Source: Clostridia bacterium
GTDB lineage: Bacteria > Bacillota > Clostridia > Oscillospirales > Acutalibacteraceae
Assembly: GCA_017407645.1 (NCBI GenBank)
Contig: JAFQWE010000031.1
Coordinates: 1-61,534, forward strand
Direction: 5' to 3'
Length of the DNA stretch: 61,534 nt
Both the position numbers and the translations under genes were made by a program. This document shows positions 16,457 through 24,756 of the stretch, one piece after another. How positions within the stretch are numbered: position 1 is the stretch's first letter; every line of letters starts with the position of its first letter. The notes beneath the pieces were generated by a model. The model saw only the letters and a program-made list of their open reading frames with translations. It was not told the DNA's origin and did not search any database.

Positions 16457-17903
16457 TATCAAACTCCAGCAGTGCATATTTCTTTTGTCTTACGAATGTG
16501 TTTTTAAAGAGGGCAAAGCTTTTTCTGGATCTAAGATTTTTAAAATGGTGAAGAACCTGAGTCTGTCCGCTTTTCTCCATCATTCTGTAAGAACTATCCA
16601 CAAGGCAGTACAAAATGCCAATATTGTTGCGCTCTTCTTTTTTTACGGCAATGGTCTTGCAAACATAAAATCGTTTTTCCGGATCTTCATAGCAAAAGCA
16701 GAATGCCACCGGTCTGTCAAAATGATAGATCATTACCAGATCGGGCACTATTCCCTTAAGCCCTTCTACATAAATATCAATGAAATCCTGACAGCTTATG
16801 GGCTCATAAAAATACGCATCGTCAAAAGCCTCCACCGCCACCTTATAAATATCTTCCAGACGCTCGTAAACTGCGTCACCGTACAGCTCTTCCACACGGT
16901 ATTCGTCAGAAAGCTTGGCTCGCTTTGCTTTTTTCCACATAAAGTGGTCTATCTCTGCCAACACTGAAACATATTCCTGATGTATTTTAAATCCGTTGTT
17001 CAAGAAGGTCGATATCTCTTTTTCACCTTTACAATCGGGATAAAGATGCCAATCAAAATTATCCATTGCAAATCTGTAAGGGTAATAGGTATTAGAGTCT
17101 ATTGGGCCGATAAGCTTACCTTGGCAAACAGACTTCAGTTCGTTTACCACTCTTTCAAAATTCTCGTCAACGCATTTTACAAATCCAAAATAGGTGGTAG
17201 ATTCGTCTTTGTGCATAAGTGTAACTTGATTATCACCACAAGAGATGACCCTATACGGTTTGCCCGAGGTCTGACGCTCCTTAATATTGATTTTGTCAAC
17301 AACTTCAAGCAGTTCAAGCGGTTTATTGATGGCATAATCATATTGCCCACACAGCTTATAGCCGTATTTGGCATAGCAAAAATATTGGGTATATCGATCT
17401 GTTAATGCATTATAATCGTCAGTGCAATCCCCCACAAAGAGCATTTTGCCACTAATGATTTTGGCGATTTTTGCAATATTTTCGTTTTTCTCTCCGTCTT
17501 CAATGGTGTATATACCCGTTATATGCTTTGCGGTGTTTGAAATATGTACAAAGGTGTCGGCATATGCTCTGGGACAGTTGGAAACAAGATATATTTCATA
17601 TTTTTCAGACAAACAGGAAAGCAGCTCGCCGATACCCTCAAAGCAACAGTCATCCCGATGAGAAAGCAGATATTCTATAGACAGATCAACCGCGCGGTAG
17701 GAAAGTTCGCGCTGATCTTCCACCGAGGGAAACAGGTTTATAAGGACTTCTTCCAGCTTAACTCCCAAATATTCTTTAACTGCACTGTCAGACATACGCT
17801 CGGTAATACCGTAAAGTTCACACAGTTTATGGTAAGCATATATATATGATGATCCGGTCTGCCACAAGGTGCCGTCCAAATCAAAAATTATTCCTTTCAG
17901 CAT
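16446..17903 (-). CDS. HAD-superfamily phosphatase fused to a GNAT-like acyltransferase domain
   Basis: A 485-residue two-domain protein, first gene of the operon. Residues 1-215 are a haloacid-dehalogenase hydrolase: FDLDGTLW (Asp8, Asp10), VSNC near 107, a basic residue in the following helix and FVGDCTDDYNA near 178. Residues 225-485 look like an acyltransferase of GNAT type; GPIDSNTYYPYRF and the central YVEGL-KGIVPDL region resemble GNAT proteins that use a similar G-P-x-x-x-x-T-x-x-x-Y-R motif. The HAD half would dephosphorylate an intermediate and the GNAT half acylate an amine. AGGAG precedes the ATG. The fusion suggests consecutive steps. Confidence 0.75.
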   Translation of the reverse strand: MLKGIIFDLDGTLWQTGSSYIYAYHKLCELYGITERMSDSAVKEYLGVKLEEVLINLFPSVEDQRELSYRAVDLSIEYLLSHRDDCCFEGIGELLSCLSEKYEIYLVSNCPRAYADTFVHISNTAKHITGIYTIEDGEKNENIAKIAKIISGKMLFVGDCTDDYNALTDRYTQYFCYAKYGYKLCGQYDYAINKPLELLEVVDKINIKERQTSGKPYRVISCGDNQVTLMHKDESTTYFGFVKCVDENFERVVNELKSVCQGKLIGPIDSNTYYPYRFAMDNFDWHLYPDCKGEKEISTFLNNGFKIHQEYVSVLAEIDHFMWKKAKRAKLSDEYRVEELYGDAVYERLEDIYKVAVEAFDDAYFYEPISCQDFIDIYVEGLKGIVPDLVMIYHFDRPVAFCFCYEDPEKRFYVCKTIAVKKEERNNIGILYCLVDSSYRMMEKSGQTQVLHHFKNLRSRKSFALFKNTFVRQKKYALLEFDNEK

Positions 17904-17955
17904 TTTTACAACTCCTATATATACTTGAGGGTTTTTAGACTAAAAATCTTTCATT

Positions 17956-17984
17956 ATTTTAGCATATTTTGAGGAAAAATGCAA
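17956..17984 (-). promoter_or_regulatory. Promoter of the six-gene operon
   Basis: On the minus strand TTGCAT (17984-17979) and TAAAAT (17961-17956) are separated by 17 bases, about 50 bases before the ATG of the HAD-GNAT gene. No second promoter is obvious inside the operon, where genes overlap or lie within 3 bases. Confidence 0.65.
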
Positions 17985-18089
17985 CATTCGGAACTATGAA
18001 CGGTATCTGGACATAATTTAACTTTCAAAAATGTATTAAATATGGTAACGGTCTGTTGCAGGGAAATATTCAAACCCATAACAAAAAAA

Positions 18090-18118
18090 CAAGTCGTAAC
18101 GGCTTGGGATTTTTTACA
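18090..18118. terminator. Short terminator-like hairpin
   Basis: CAAGTC pairs with GGCTTG around GTAAC, followed by GGATTTTTT and preceded by an A run. It lies between the divergent operon promoter and the TIR-Sel1 promoter and has no obvious gene of its own upstream. It resembles the terminator at 10174-10211. Confidence 0.5.
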
Positions 18119-18138
18119 AAGTAAGAATTGGTTTCCCG

Positions 18139-18167
18139 TTGAAAAAATCCATTATTTATGTTACACT
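18139..18167 (+). promoter_or_regulatory. Promoter of the TIR-Sel1 gene
   Basis: TTGAAA (18139-18144) and TACACT (18162-18167) with a 17-base spacer lie 25 bases before the TTG start. Confidence 0.6.
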
Positions 18168-18192
18168 GTATAAAACAAGGGAGGCGTAAATT

Positions 18193-19776
18193 TTGTCTAA
18201 AGATATTTTTATTTCATACAGAAACGACGGATGCAGCAACCAGTTCGCTCACCGATTGGCAAGTGACCTGATGGAATTGGGATACAGCGTTTATTTTAAC
18301 CCTAACGAGCAACATAGTGACTGCTTTCCCGAACGTCTTAAAAATGCCGTCAGAGAATGCAAAGACTTTATATTAGTCCTCTCCCCTGCTTGCATAGAGC
18401 GACTTATGCGAGATGACGACATTGATTGGGTGCGAGAAGAAATTCTGACTGCCAAAGCAAACGGCAAGCACATAGTTCCCGTTTTGGTAGACGGTGCGGC
18501 AATGCCCTCAAGACCTGAGGATATGCCCGAAAGCTTAAGCTTTCTGCCTTACGTGGATGCCGTCAAGCTGCCCGATGAATATATGAACTCTCCCTTTACC
18601 ACTCTGCTTGTGGGACTTAACTCCAAGCAGGACGGACGAGACAGATATAAGGATGCCTTTAACAGCAATCCCGATTACCCCGTGGACCAAATTTTCAGTC
18701 AGCTGTCTGACCAAGCCAAAGAGGGCAACGTTGAGGCTATGTATGAGCTTGCCATGATTCACTACTACGGTGTAACCTCTGCCGATGGGCAGTCAAGCTT
18801 TGATTATGAGCAGGCGGTTTATTGGCTTCGTCTGGTATCGGAAGCCGACCATCCTTTGTGCCACGAGGCAGAAAACATCCTTGCCCGTATGTACTATAAC
18901 GGCACCGTTCCCGCAGAGCCTCAATCCTACGAAAAGGCAATGGAATACATAGAGCGTGCCGCACCCTATAGCGAATATGCAAAGTCCCAAAAGGCATACC
19001 ATTTAAGAGAAGGCATAGGTTGTAAATTTGACTTTAACAAATACTTGGATTTTCTTAAAGAGGACTTTGACACCGGCGATAATATGAGAGCTGTCGGTCT
19101 TGCAAATTTCTATATAAAATACGGCAAGTACGATGAAGCAATGGCGGTCTATGATTCCATAGAAAACCTGACTCCCGACATAAACTATCAAATCGGTATG
19201 CTTTACCGCAATGGTGTGCTTTCTGACCCGCCAAATCCCGATTTTATGCAGGCGGCTTACTATCTGCGAAATGCGGCTGACGAAAATCACGTTAACGCCG
19301 CCTTTGAATACGGTATGCTTTGCTTCCGCCCGACAGGCAGATTTCGCAAGGATTTTCGCAGTGCGGAAAAATACCTGAAGATGGCGGCTGACGGCGGCCA
19401 TGCAACTGCGCAGTACGTTCTTGGATTTATGTACAAATCAGGTCACGTCACCAGAGATTTGCCTTTGGCGGTGGAATATTTTGAAAAGGCAAAGGCTCAG
19501 GGCAATTCTTTCTCTGCTATGGAGCTTGCCTCCCTATATCAGCAACCCGAAGTGCAGAACTATCAGCGCGCCTATGAGTGCGCTTTGATGGCGGCTGAAC
19601 ACGGCGTTGCCGAGGGTGAATTCCTTTTGGCAAATCTGCTCTTTTTGGGCAGAGGTTGTGAGCCTGACGTCAATAAGGCGTATGAGCTTTTCAAAAAAGC
19701 GTATGCCCACGGAATCCACTACGCATCGGTAATGGTTGCGCGTATTGACAAGCTTAAAAATGAAAAACATATATAA
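18193..19776 (+). CDS. TIR-domain protein with Sel1-like repeats
   Basis: A 527-residue cytoplasmic protein. Residues 1-140 are a TIR domain: DIFISYRNDG at the first strand, GYSVYFN, ILVLSPACIER, and DWVREEI, whose Glu fits the catalytic Glu of NAD-cleaving TIR enzymes. From about 165 to the end there are seven or eight Sel1/TPR-like repeats of 36-44 residues (for example AMYELAMIHYYG, YVLGFMYKSG, FLLANLLFLGRG). The start is TTG with GGGAGGCG 7 bases upstream. It is monocistronic. TIR plus helical repeats occurs in signalling and anti-phage proteins, but no defence gene adjoins it; NADase activity is inference. Confidence 0.85.
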   Translation: MSKDIFISYRNDGCSNQFAHRLASDLMELGYSVYFNPNEQHSDCFPERLKNAVRECKDFILVLSPACIERLMRDDDIDWVREEILTAKANGKHIVPVLVDGAAMPSRPEDMPESLSFLPYVDAVKLPDEYMNSPFTTLLVGLNSKQDGRDRYKDAFNSNPDYPVDQIFSQLSDQAKEGNVEAMYELAMIHYYGVTSADGQSSFDYEQAVYWLRLVSEADHPLCHEAENILARMYYNGTVPAEPQSYEKAMEYIERAAPYSEYAKSQKAYHLREGIGCKFDFNKYLDFLKEDFDTGDNMRAVGLANFYIKYGKYDEAMAVYDSIENLTPDINYQIGMLYRNGVLSDPPNPDFMQAAYYLRNAADENHVNAAFEYGMLCFRPTGRFRKDFRSAEKYLKMAADGGHATAQYVLGFMYKSGHVTRDLPLAVEYFEKAKAQGNSFSAMELASLYQQPEVQNYQRAYECALMAAEHGVAEGEFLLANLLFLGRGCEPDVNKAYELFKKAYAHGIHYASVMVARIDKLKNEKHI

Positions 19777-19794
19777 AGCTGAAGCAACTTAACA

Positions 19795-19834
19795 AAAACT
19801 CGCCACACCCGTTGGTGTAGCGAGTTTTTTGTGG
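19795..19834 (+). terminator. Terminator after TIR-Sel1 gene
   Basis: AAAACTCG-CCACACC pairs with GGTGTAGCGAGTTTT (one mismatch), followed by TT. It is a diverged relative of the elements at 1083-1151 and 4410-4478, sharing GCAACTT upstream and the ACTCG...CGAGT stem. Confidence 0.8.
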
Positions 19835-19841
19835 TGTATTA

Positions 19842-19870
19842 TTGACAACGCTGTAAATAAACAATATAAT
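19842..19870 (+). promoter_or_regulatory. Promoter of the kinase-aldolase pair
   Basis: TTGACA (19842-19847), 17 bases, TATAAT (19865-19870): a full consensus sigma-A promoter 33 bases before the kinase ATG. Confidence 0.8.
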
Positions 19871-19903
19871 ACACATATATTTTTATAAGGATTTGACTGA
19901 CGC

Positions 19904-20494
19904 ATGAACAAAAAACTGATTTTGGTTGCTTCACCGCCTGCTTGCGGAAAAACCTATGTTTCTCAGCTAATCGCGAAAGCGGTAGACCACATCGTTTATC
20001 TGGATAAGGATGACCTGTGCGACTTAATTAGAGCCGCTTTTGCCGCTTCAGGCAACGAATTAGATATGGATGGAGATTTTTACAAAAACAATCTTCGTTG
20101 TGCCGAATATTCCACTATTGTAAACATCGCATTTTCAACACTTAGATTTGAGGATAAGGTTATTCTTAACGCGCCTTTTGGCAAAGAGGTTCGCAATACA
20201 GAATATATGAAAACGCTTAAGGACAAGGCTAACAAAATGGGTGCAGAACTTTTGCTTATTTGGGTTACGGCACCGCTTGAGCTTTGTTATGAAAGAATGA
20301 AAAGCAGAAATTCGGACAGAGATACTCTAAAACTAAAAAACTGGGATGAGTATGTCAAAAAAATCAACTACACCCCACCTTATGAGCTTAAAGATAAGAA
20401 TGCCGTTGACCGATTTGTAATTTTTGATACCAAAGACGATGAGGCGTTAGAAAAATCTTTAAAAGAAACCATAGAAATGATTTTAGGAGAATAA
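19904..20494 (+). CDS. P-loop small-molecule kinase-like ATPase (AAA_33-like)
   Basis: A 196-residue P-loop protein. Walker A is SPPACGKTY near residue 10; an acidic YLDKDDL follows strand 2, and LLLIWVTAPLELCYERMKSR is the strand and LID-like Arg segment of shikimate/gluconate-type kinases. It lies 3 bases before a KDPG aldolase gene and shares its promoter. That makes phosphorylation of 2-keto-3-deoxygluconate or a related sugar acid an attractive guess, because the usual KDG kinase is a PfkB protein and none is seen here. Sequence alone does not show the substrate. Confidence 0.75.
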   Translation: MNKKLILVASPPACGKTYVSQLIAKAVDHIVYLDKDDLCDLIRAAFAASGNELDMDGDFYKNNLRCAEYSTIVNIAFSTLRFEDKVILNAPFGKEVRNTEYMKTLKDKANKMGAELLLIWVTAPLELCYERMKSRNSDRDTLKLKNWDEYVKKINYTPPYELKDKNAVDRFVIFDTKDDEALEKSLKETIEMILGE

Positions 20495-20497
20495 ACT

Positions 20498-21148
20498 ATG
20501 CTTAACAGAGAAGAAATTATAAAAGATATTGAAAAAAACAAAATCATTGTTATTATGCGCGGCTTTACAAAAGAGCAGCTTATTTCTGCAGTTGACGCTA
20601 TGGAAAAAGGCGGAATTAAACTGGTTGAGGTTACCTTTGACCAAAGCGGCGCCATAAGTGACGAGACTACGGCAGCTAACATTCGTGCTCTTAAAGAGCA
20701 TTTTGAGGGTAAAGTCAGAATCGGCGCAGGCACCGTTATGACCGAAGAACAGGTTGAGCTTGCCTACAAGGCAGGTGCAGAATTCATTATTTCTCCCGAC
20801 TGCTATGAGCCTGTTATTAAAAAGACCCGTACACTCGGTATGGTGTCTATGCCCGGTGTATTTACCCCATCCGAAGCGGCAAACGCTCACCGATACGGCG
20901 CAGATTTTGCAAAGCTTTTCCCCAACTCCGAGGTTAAGCTTTCTTATCTTAAGGCTTTGATGGCTCCCCTTTCACACATCAAGTTTATTTCAGTTGGAGG
21001 GGTTAACCACGAAAATATGAAGGATTATCTTGATGCAGGCGCAAAAGGTATTGGCGTGGCTACCGGCATTGCCGATAAAAAGACCATATTGGCAGGCGAT
21101 TACGAAGAACTGACCCGTCGCGCAAAACTGTTCACCTCTCAGCTCTAA
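20498..21148 (+). CDS. eda: 2-keto-3-deoxy-6-phosphogluconate aldolase (KDPG/KHG family)
   Basis: A 216-residue class I aldolase. It splits KDPG to pyruvate and glyceraldehyde 3-phosphate. VIMRGF at the first strand holds the usual Arg, LVEVTFD has the catalytic Glu, RIGAGTVMT the conserved G-A-G-T-V, and FAKLFP the Schiff-base Lys. SVGGVNHEN and GVATGIA bind phosphate. The length matches the family. It ends an operon with the P-loop kinase. Relatives acting on 2-keto-4-hydroxyglutarate or KDPGal cannot be excluded. Confidence 0.9.
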   Translation: MLNREEIIKDIEKNKIIVIMRGFTKEQLISAVDAMEKGGIKLVEVTFDQSGAISDETTAANIRALKEHFEGKVRIGAGTVMTEEQVELAYKAGAEFIISPDCYEPVIKKTRTLGMVSMPGVFTPSEAANAHRYGADFAKLFPNSEVKLSYLKALMAPLSHIKFISVGGVNHENMKDYLDAGAKGIGVATGIADKKTILAGDYEELTRRAKLFTSQL

Positions 21149-21173
21149 CCAAACAGCCTAATAGCGAAATTGA

Positions 21174-21207
21174 AAGCTCAGGCTTACACCTGAGCTTATT
21201 TTTTTAC
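21174..21207 (+). terminator. Terminator after the aldolase gene
   Basis: AAGCTCAGG pairs with CCTGAGCTT around CTTACA, followed by ATTTTTTT. Confidence 0.85.
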
Positions 21208-21222
21208 AGCGCCTTATTTTTG

Positions 21223-21251
21223 TTGAATTCATCCGCCGATTATGTTATACT
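21223..21251 (+). promoter_or_regulatory. Promoter of the zinc-ribbon membrane protein gene
   Basis: TTGAAT (21223-21228), 17 bases, and an extended -10, TG-T-TATACT (21243-21251). The reading frame is open through this region, but the AGGAGG before ATG 21298 marks the real start. Confidence 0.65.
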
Positions 21252-21297
21252 ACACACAAGGCGGATTCCTTACCATCAAATCACAGGAGGTCTTTTT

Positions 21298-22146
21298 ATG
21301 AAATGTCAAAAATGCGGTTTTGAAATTCAGGAGGGTATGGGCTTTTGCTCAAAATGCGGCACCGCAATTACCTATACTTCTCAACCTGAACAGCCTGTTC
21401 AGTCTGAGCCATCTGTAAATATCTTTAACCCCTTTGCAGAAAGAATAATGTCTGTGGTGCAGGACAAATTGTTTTTGACGATTTGTATTTTAATGACTGT
21501 TTCTTGCGGTTGTTCTGTTTTAAGCGGTTCACTGCCTGACATTATAAGTATTTTGTTCACGATTTTCCTTTGGCTTGCCTTTGCAAACGGTCAAAAAGGC
21601 GTTCTGCCTACAGAACATTTAAAGTGTGTAAGCGGTACCGTTTATGCCAATTACGTTATAGCAAACGTTGTTAGCGGCATTTTTATTGTGTGTGGAATTA
21701 TCTTTTTGAGTTCTTTTGGTTACGCTTCAAAGCTTGGGGAATATTACATTTACGAATTGATGAATAAACTTGGGCTTAGTCTTAACCTTGTCGTTGATAT
21801 TGCTCAGATAAGCCTTGCAGCAATATTCTTAATATTCGGTTTTGCGTTTATTTTTGCCGCCGCTTTGATGTTAGTCTTCAATCTTTTGGGTATGAAGAAA
21901 ATCCACCGCTTTGTTAAGTCGGCTTATCAATCGGTCAACTCTCCTGCTCCTTATTTTGAAAACCCTGTGGGTGCAAAAAATTGGCTTATGTTCTTTGGCG
22001 TGTGCAGTGTTATCTCATCTCTTTCAGCCCTTAACTCAGGTCTGCTTGCTTTTGTTGCGTCCGCCTGTGCAGGTGTTGCAGGCATTCTTGGTTCAGTGCT
22101 AATTGGCAAATACTTTACCTACGTTCAGCAAAACAATATTCTTTAA
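21298..22146 (+). CDS. Zinc-ribbon multi-pass membrane protein
   Basis: A 282-residue protein. The first 25 residues form a zinc ribbon with two CxxC pairs (KCQKCGF and CSKCGTA). A short Pro/Glu-rich linker is followed by about six membrane segments between 55 and 280. Zinc-ribbon plus membrane proteins are common and mostly uncharacterised in Clostridia. AGGAGG lies 7 bases before the ATG. It is monocistronic, with a promoter and a terminator of its own. No function can be assigned. Confidence 0.85.
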   Translation: MKCQKCGFEIQEGMGFCSKCGTAITYTSQPEQPVQSEPSVNIFNPFAERIMSVVQDKLFLTICILMTVSCGCSVLSGSLPDIISILFTIFLWLAFANGQKGVLPTEHLKCVSGTVYANYVIANVVSGIFIVCGIIFLSSFGYASKLGEYYIYELMNKLGLSLNLVVDIAQISLAAIFLIFGFAFIFAAALMLVFNLLGMKKIHRFVKSAYQSVNSPAPYFENPVGAKNWLMFFGVCSVISSLSALNSGLLAFVASACAGVAGILGSVLIGKYFTYVQQNNIL

Positions 22147-22160
22147 TCAAACATAAAAAA

Positions 22161-22186
22161 ACAGCCGAAAAATCGGCTGTTTTTTA
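22161..22186. terminator. Bidirectional terminator
   Basis: ACAGCCGA pairs with TCGGCTGT around AAAA, with A and T runs outside, between two convergent genes. Confidence 0.85.
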
Positions 22187-22192
22187 TGTCAT

Positions 22193-22861
22193 TTATTTAG
22201 CACCACGGCCGCGAAGCACTGCACCGACAGTAGCAAATACTATTTTAACATCCCACCAAAAATTTGCATTGTCTACATAAAAAAGTTCCATTTCCATCCG
22301 CTGTTCATAACTGCAGGTGCTACGGGCGTATGCCTGCCAATATCCAGTAAGCCCCGGTACAACACTTAAAAACTTGTCTTTGTTATTGCCGTACTTTTCC
22401 AGCTCTTCCTCAATCACCGGACGGGGACCAACAATTGAAAGTTCGCCCTTTAATACATTAAAAAGTTGAGGCAACTCATCTAAACTTGTCCTGCGCAAAA
22501 AAGCACCTACACGAGTGATTCTCGGGTCATGATCAAGTTTAAAATTATTATCCCACTCGGTCTTTTGCTCAGGTGTAAAATTCTTTATCATTTTATCAGC
22601 ATCAATATGCATTGAGCGAAACTTCAAAAGAGGAAGGGTTTTGCCGTGCTTTCCGACACGCTTATGTACATATATTGCAGAACCAGGCGACTCAATTTTA
22701 ATAAGCAAAAAGATAATGGCCATTGGAATTATGCTTGCGATTATTCCCAAAACTGAAAAAACTATATCAAAAGTTCTTTTTAGCGCCAAATAACTTATCT
22801 TTTGAGTAACAACCGATTCATACTCTTCCAAAATAATGTTTTGAGTTTCAGGTTCAGTCAT
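22193..22861 (-). CDS. Bacterial sugar transferase (undecaprenyl-phosphate sugar-1-phosphate transferase)
   Basis: A 222-residue phosphoglycosyltransferase of the PF02397 family. It loads the first sugar 1-phosphate onto undecaprenyl phosphate at the inner membrane face, starting a surface polysaccharide or glycan. One membrane segment (about 32-56) follows KRTFDIV. KFRSMHIDAD, RRTSLDELPQ with the catalytic Asp-Glu pair, IVGPRPV and PGLTGYWQ are all present. It is the monotopic PglC/WcaJ-C-terminal type. ATG 22861 follows GGGGGGC; an upstream ATG at 22900 would place that site inside the coding region. It is divergent from the membrane-glycosylation operon at 23170. Confidence 0.92.
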   Translation of the reverse strand: MTEPETQNIILEEYESVVTQKISYLALKRTFDIVFSVLGIIASIIPMAIIFLLIKIESPGSAIYVHKRVGKHGKTLPLLKFRSMHIDADKMIKNFTPEQKTEWDNNFKLDHDPRITRVGAFLRRTSLDELPQLFNVLKGELSIVGPRPVIEEELEKYGNNKDKFLSVVPGLTGYWQAYARSTCSYEQRMEMELFYVDNANFWWDVKIVFATVGAVLRGRGAK

Positions 22862-22969
22862 TGAAAAACGCCCCCCTTTCGTCCAAGTCTTATGAAACAT
22901 TTATACGAATATAACTGTTTATTATATAACAACACTTCACATTTTTATAAAAGCATACACATTACAGTC

Positions 22970-22998
22970 AGTATATCACACTTGCTTTTAAAAGTAAA
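22970..22998 (-). promoter_or_regulatory. Promoter of the sugar transferase gene
   Basis: On the minus strand TTTACT (22998-22993), 17 bases, TATACT (22975-22970). It lies about 110 bases before the ATG. Confidence 0.55.
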
Positions 22999-23081
22999 GA
23001 GTTTGTAAGCTCAATATTATATCTAATTTTTAGCAAAATAAGTAAAAACCAACAGATAAAAGGTATACACCAAAAAATCAA

Positions 23082-23110
23082 TTGACATACCTTTATATGA
23101 GGTGTAAAAT
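23082..23110 (+). promoter_or_regulatory. Promoter of the membrane-glycosylation operon
   Basis: TTGACA (23082-23087), 17 bases, TAAAAT (23105-23110), 60 bases before the ATG at 23170. Confidence 0.7.
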
Positions 23111-23169
23111 TATTGTGTATAATTATGTAGTAATATTGTTTCCTTTTATTCTGAAAGCAAGGAGTTAAA

Positions 23170-24756
23170 ATGAAAACGATTTGTAAAAAAATATACAATC
23201 TTCTTGAAGGTACAAACGGAATAATTTTCATCATTTATGCGCTTTTTATTACACTGACTCAAGTCTATATTCACACTGTTGACGACGGTGCTTTTTGGAT
23301 TGGTGCACTGATATGGCTGGTAATTTGTCTTTTGGGCTGCCCTTTCATTCTGAGGCTTGTGAGAAATGCTTCCTTTAACGAAGATAAAAATTGCAAATTT
23401 ACAATTCACAACAATGTGTGGCGTGTTGTGTTTTTCATTGTGCCGCTTTTGGTGTTTTTGTTCCATTATTTTTTATATTACCCAGGTTGCTTCTCGAACG
23501 ATTCACTTACACAGTACGAGCAGTGTATGCAAGGGGTATATAACGACTGGCATCCTGTTTTCCACACCTTGTTTGCCTTTAAGCTTCCCCTTTTTATTAC
23601 ACGGGGATGGATTGGCTCTATCGTTTTATTCCAGATGATACTTTTTTCTGCAGTAATCGGATACAGTCTTTGTGCAATCAAGCAGTACACCAACACAGGC
23701 TATGCCTTGTTAACAATGCTGTTTATACTCATAAACCCTGAAACATCAAGTATGGCGCTTTTTCCTTGGAAAGATGTTTCTTTTGCAATAGGTGCAATGC
23801 TAATGGTGACCTATGGGTTAAAGGTCTATTTCACCAAGGGTGATTGGCTAAAGCGCCCCCTTAATGTCATTTGCTTTGTACTTACTGCGGTGGCAACCAC
23901 TCTTTTCAGACACAACGCTCTGCTGTTTACAGTACCGTTGGTCTTTGCAGTGCTTTTGTTTGCTTCCAAAAAGCGCGCCCTTGTAATCGCTACTGCCTGT
24001 ATTCTTTTGATTGGAGCAGTTAAAATGCCTCTTTATGCTGTTTTAAAGGTTGAAAGCCCTGACAGTCGGCAAATTGAAACCCTAGGTCTGCCAATGACGG
24101 TTATCGGTGCCGCAGTTACCGTTGACGCCGAAAATGTTGATGAGGATATTTTGGAGTTTGCCTACAAGGTTGCGCCCAAAGAGGTATGGCAAAGCACCTA
24201 CTACTATGGCTCGTATAACGAGGTTAAGTGGGACCAGCGCACCAACAACGATGTAATTGAAGAATACGGTGCCGCAAAAGTGCTTAATATGGCGGCAAGG
24301 TGCTTTAAGGATTGTCCCAAGGCATCCTTTACAGGCCTTATAAAACTAACTGAAGTTGTTTATACTGTCAGCGATGATTATCACCTTTACATCACCCCCT
24401 ACAGTAGCTTGAGTCAGTATAGCGAGGTGTCGGAAAGCAAGGCAGAGCTGCAGCGATTTGACAAGCAACTGTCTGCCGATTTTAACAAGTTATTCCCTCA
24501 TCTGTTTATGTATGTGGGTATGATGCATATAATACTGCTTGTTTCTGTGCTTGCCAAATGCAAGCTAAACAAGTGGGCAGACTGGAAAAAGATATTCTTT
24601 GTGTTGCCTGTTTTTCTTTATAATTTTGGCACAACACTGTTGCTCACAGGCTCGGGGGATTCTTGCAGATTCTTTTTCTACACCTTTATGCTTACGCCAA
24701 TTTTATTAGTATTTCTTTATAAAAACCAAAAAGATGGGAGTTCACAACAAATATGA
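23170..24756 (+). CDS. Polytopic membrane protein, probable GT-C-type glycosyltransferase
   Basis: A 528-residue protein with about 12 membrane segments. A large loop between the first half and the last segments (about 295-440) contains most polar residues. After the third segment, [18 protein letters not shown] followed by DWHPVFHT resembles the acidic loop-1 region of GT-C glycosyltransferases that use polyprenyl-phosphate sugars, and [10 protein letters not shown] recalls DUF6020-like proteins. AAGGAG precedes the ATG. It overlaps the next gene by 4 bases (ATGA) and is followed by GtrA, so a role in glycosylating a cell-surface lipid or polymer is likely. Confidence 0.75.
   Translation: MKTICKKIYNLLEGTNGIIFIIYALFITLTQVYIHTVDDGAFWIGALIWLVICLLGCPFILRLVRNASFNEDKNCKFTIHNNVWRVVFFIVPLLVFLFHYFLYYPGCFSNDSLTQYEQCMQGVYNDWHPVFHTLFAFKLPLFITRGWIGSIVLFQMILFSAVIGYSLCAIKQYTNTGYALLTMLFILINPETSSMALFPWKDVSFAIGAMLMVTYGLKVYFTKGDWLKRPLNVICFVLTAVATTLFRHNALLFTVPLVFAVLLFASKKRALVIATACILLIGAVKMPLYAVLKVESPDSRQIETLGLPMTVIGAAVTVDAENVDEDILEFAYKVAPKEVWQSTYYYGSYNEVKWDQRTNNDVIEEYGAAKVLNMAARCFKDCPKASFTGLIKLTEVVYTVSDDYHLYITPYSSLSQYSEVSESKAELQRFDKQLSADFNKLFPHLFMYVGMMHIILLVSVLAKCKLNKWADWKKIFFVLPVFLYNFGTTLLLTGSGDSCRFFFYTFMLTPILLVFLYKNQKDGSSQQI

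Noticed and set aside
18193-21148. Anti-phage defence island
   Set aside because: The TIR-Sel1 gene is monocistronic and flanked by metabolic genes with their own promoters; no other defence family is present.
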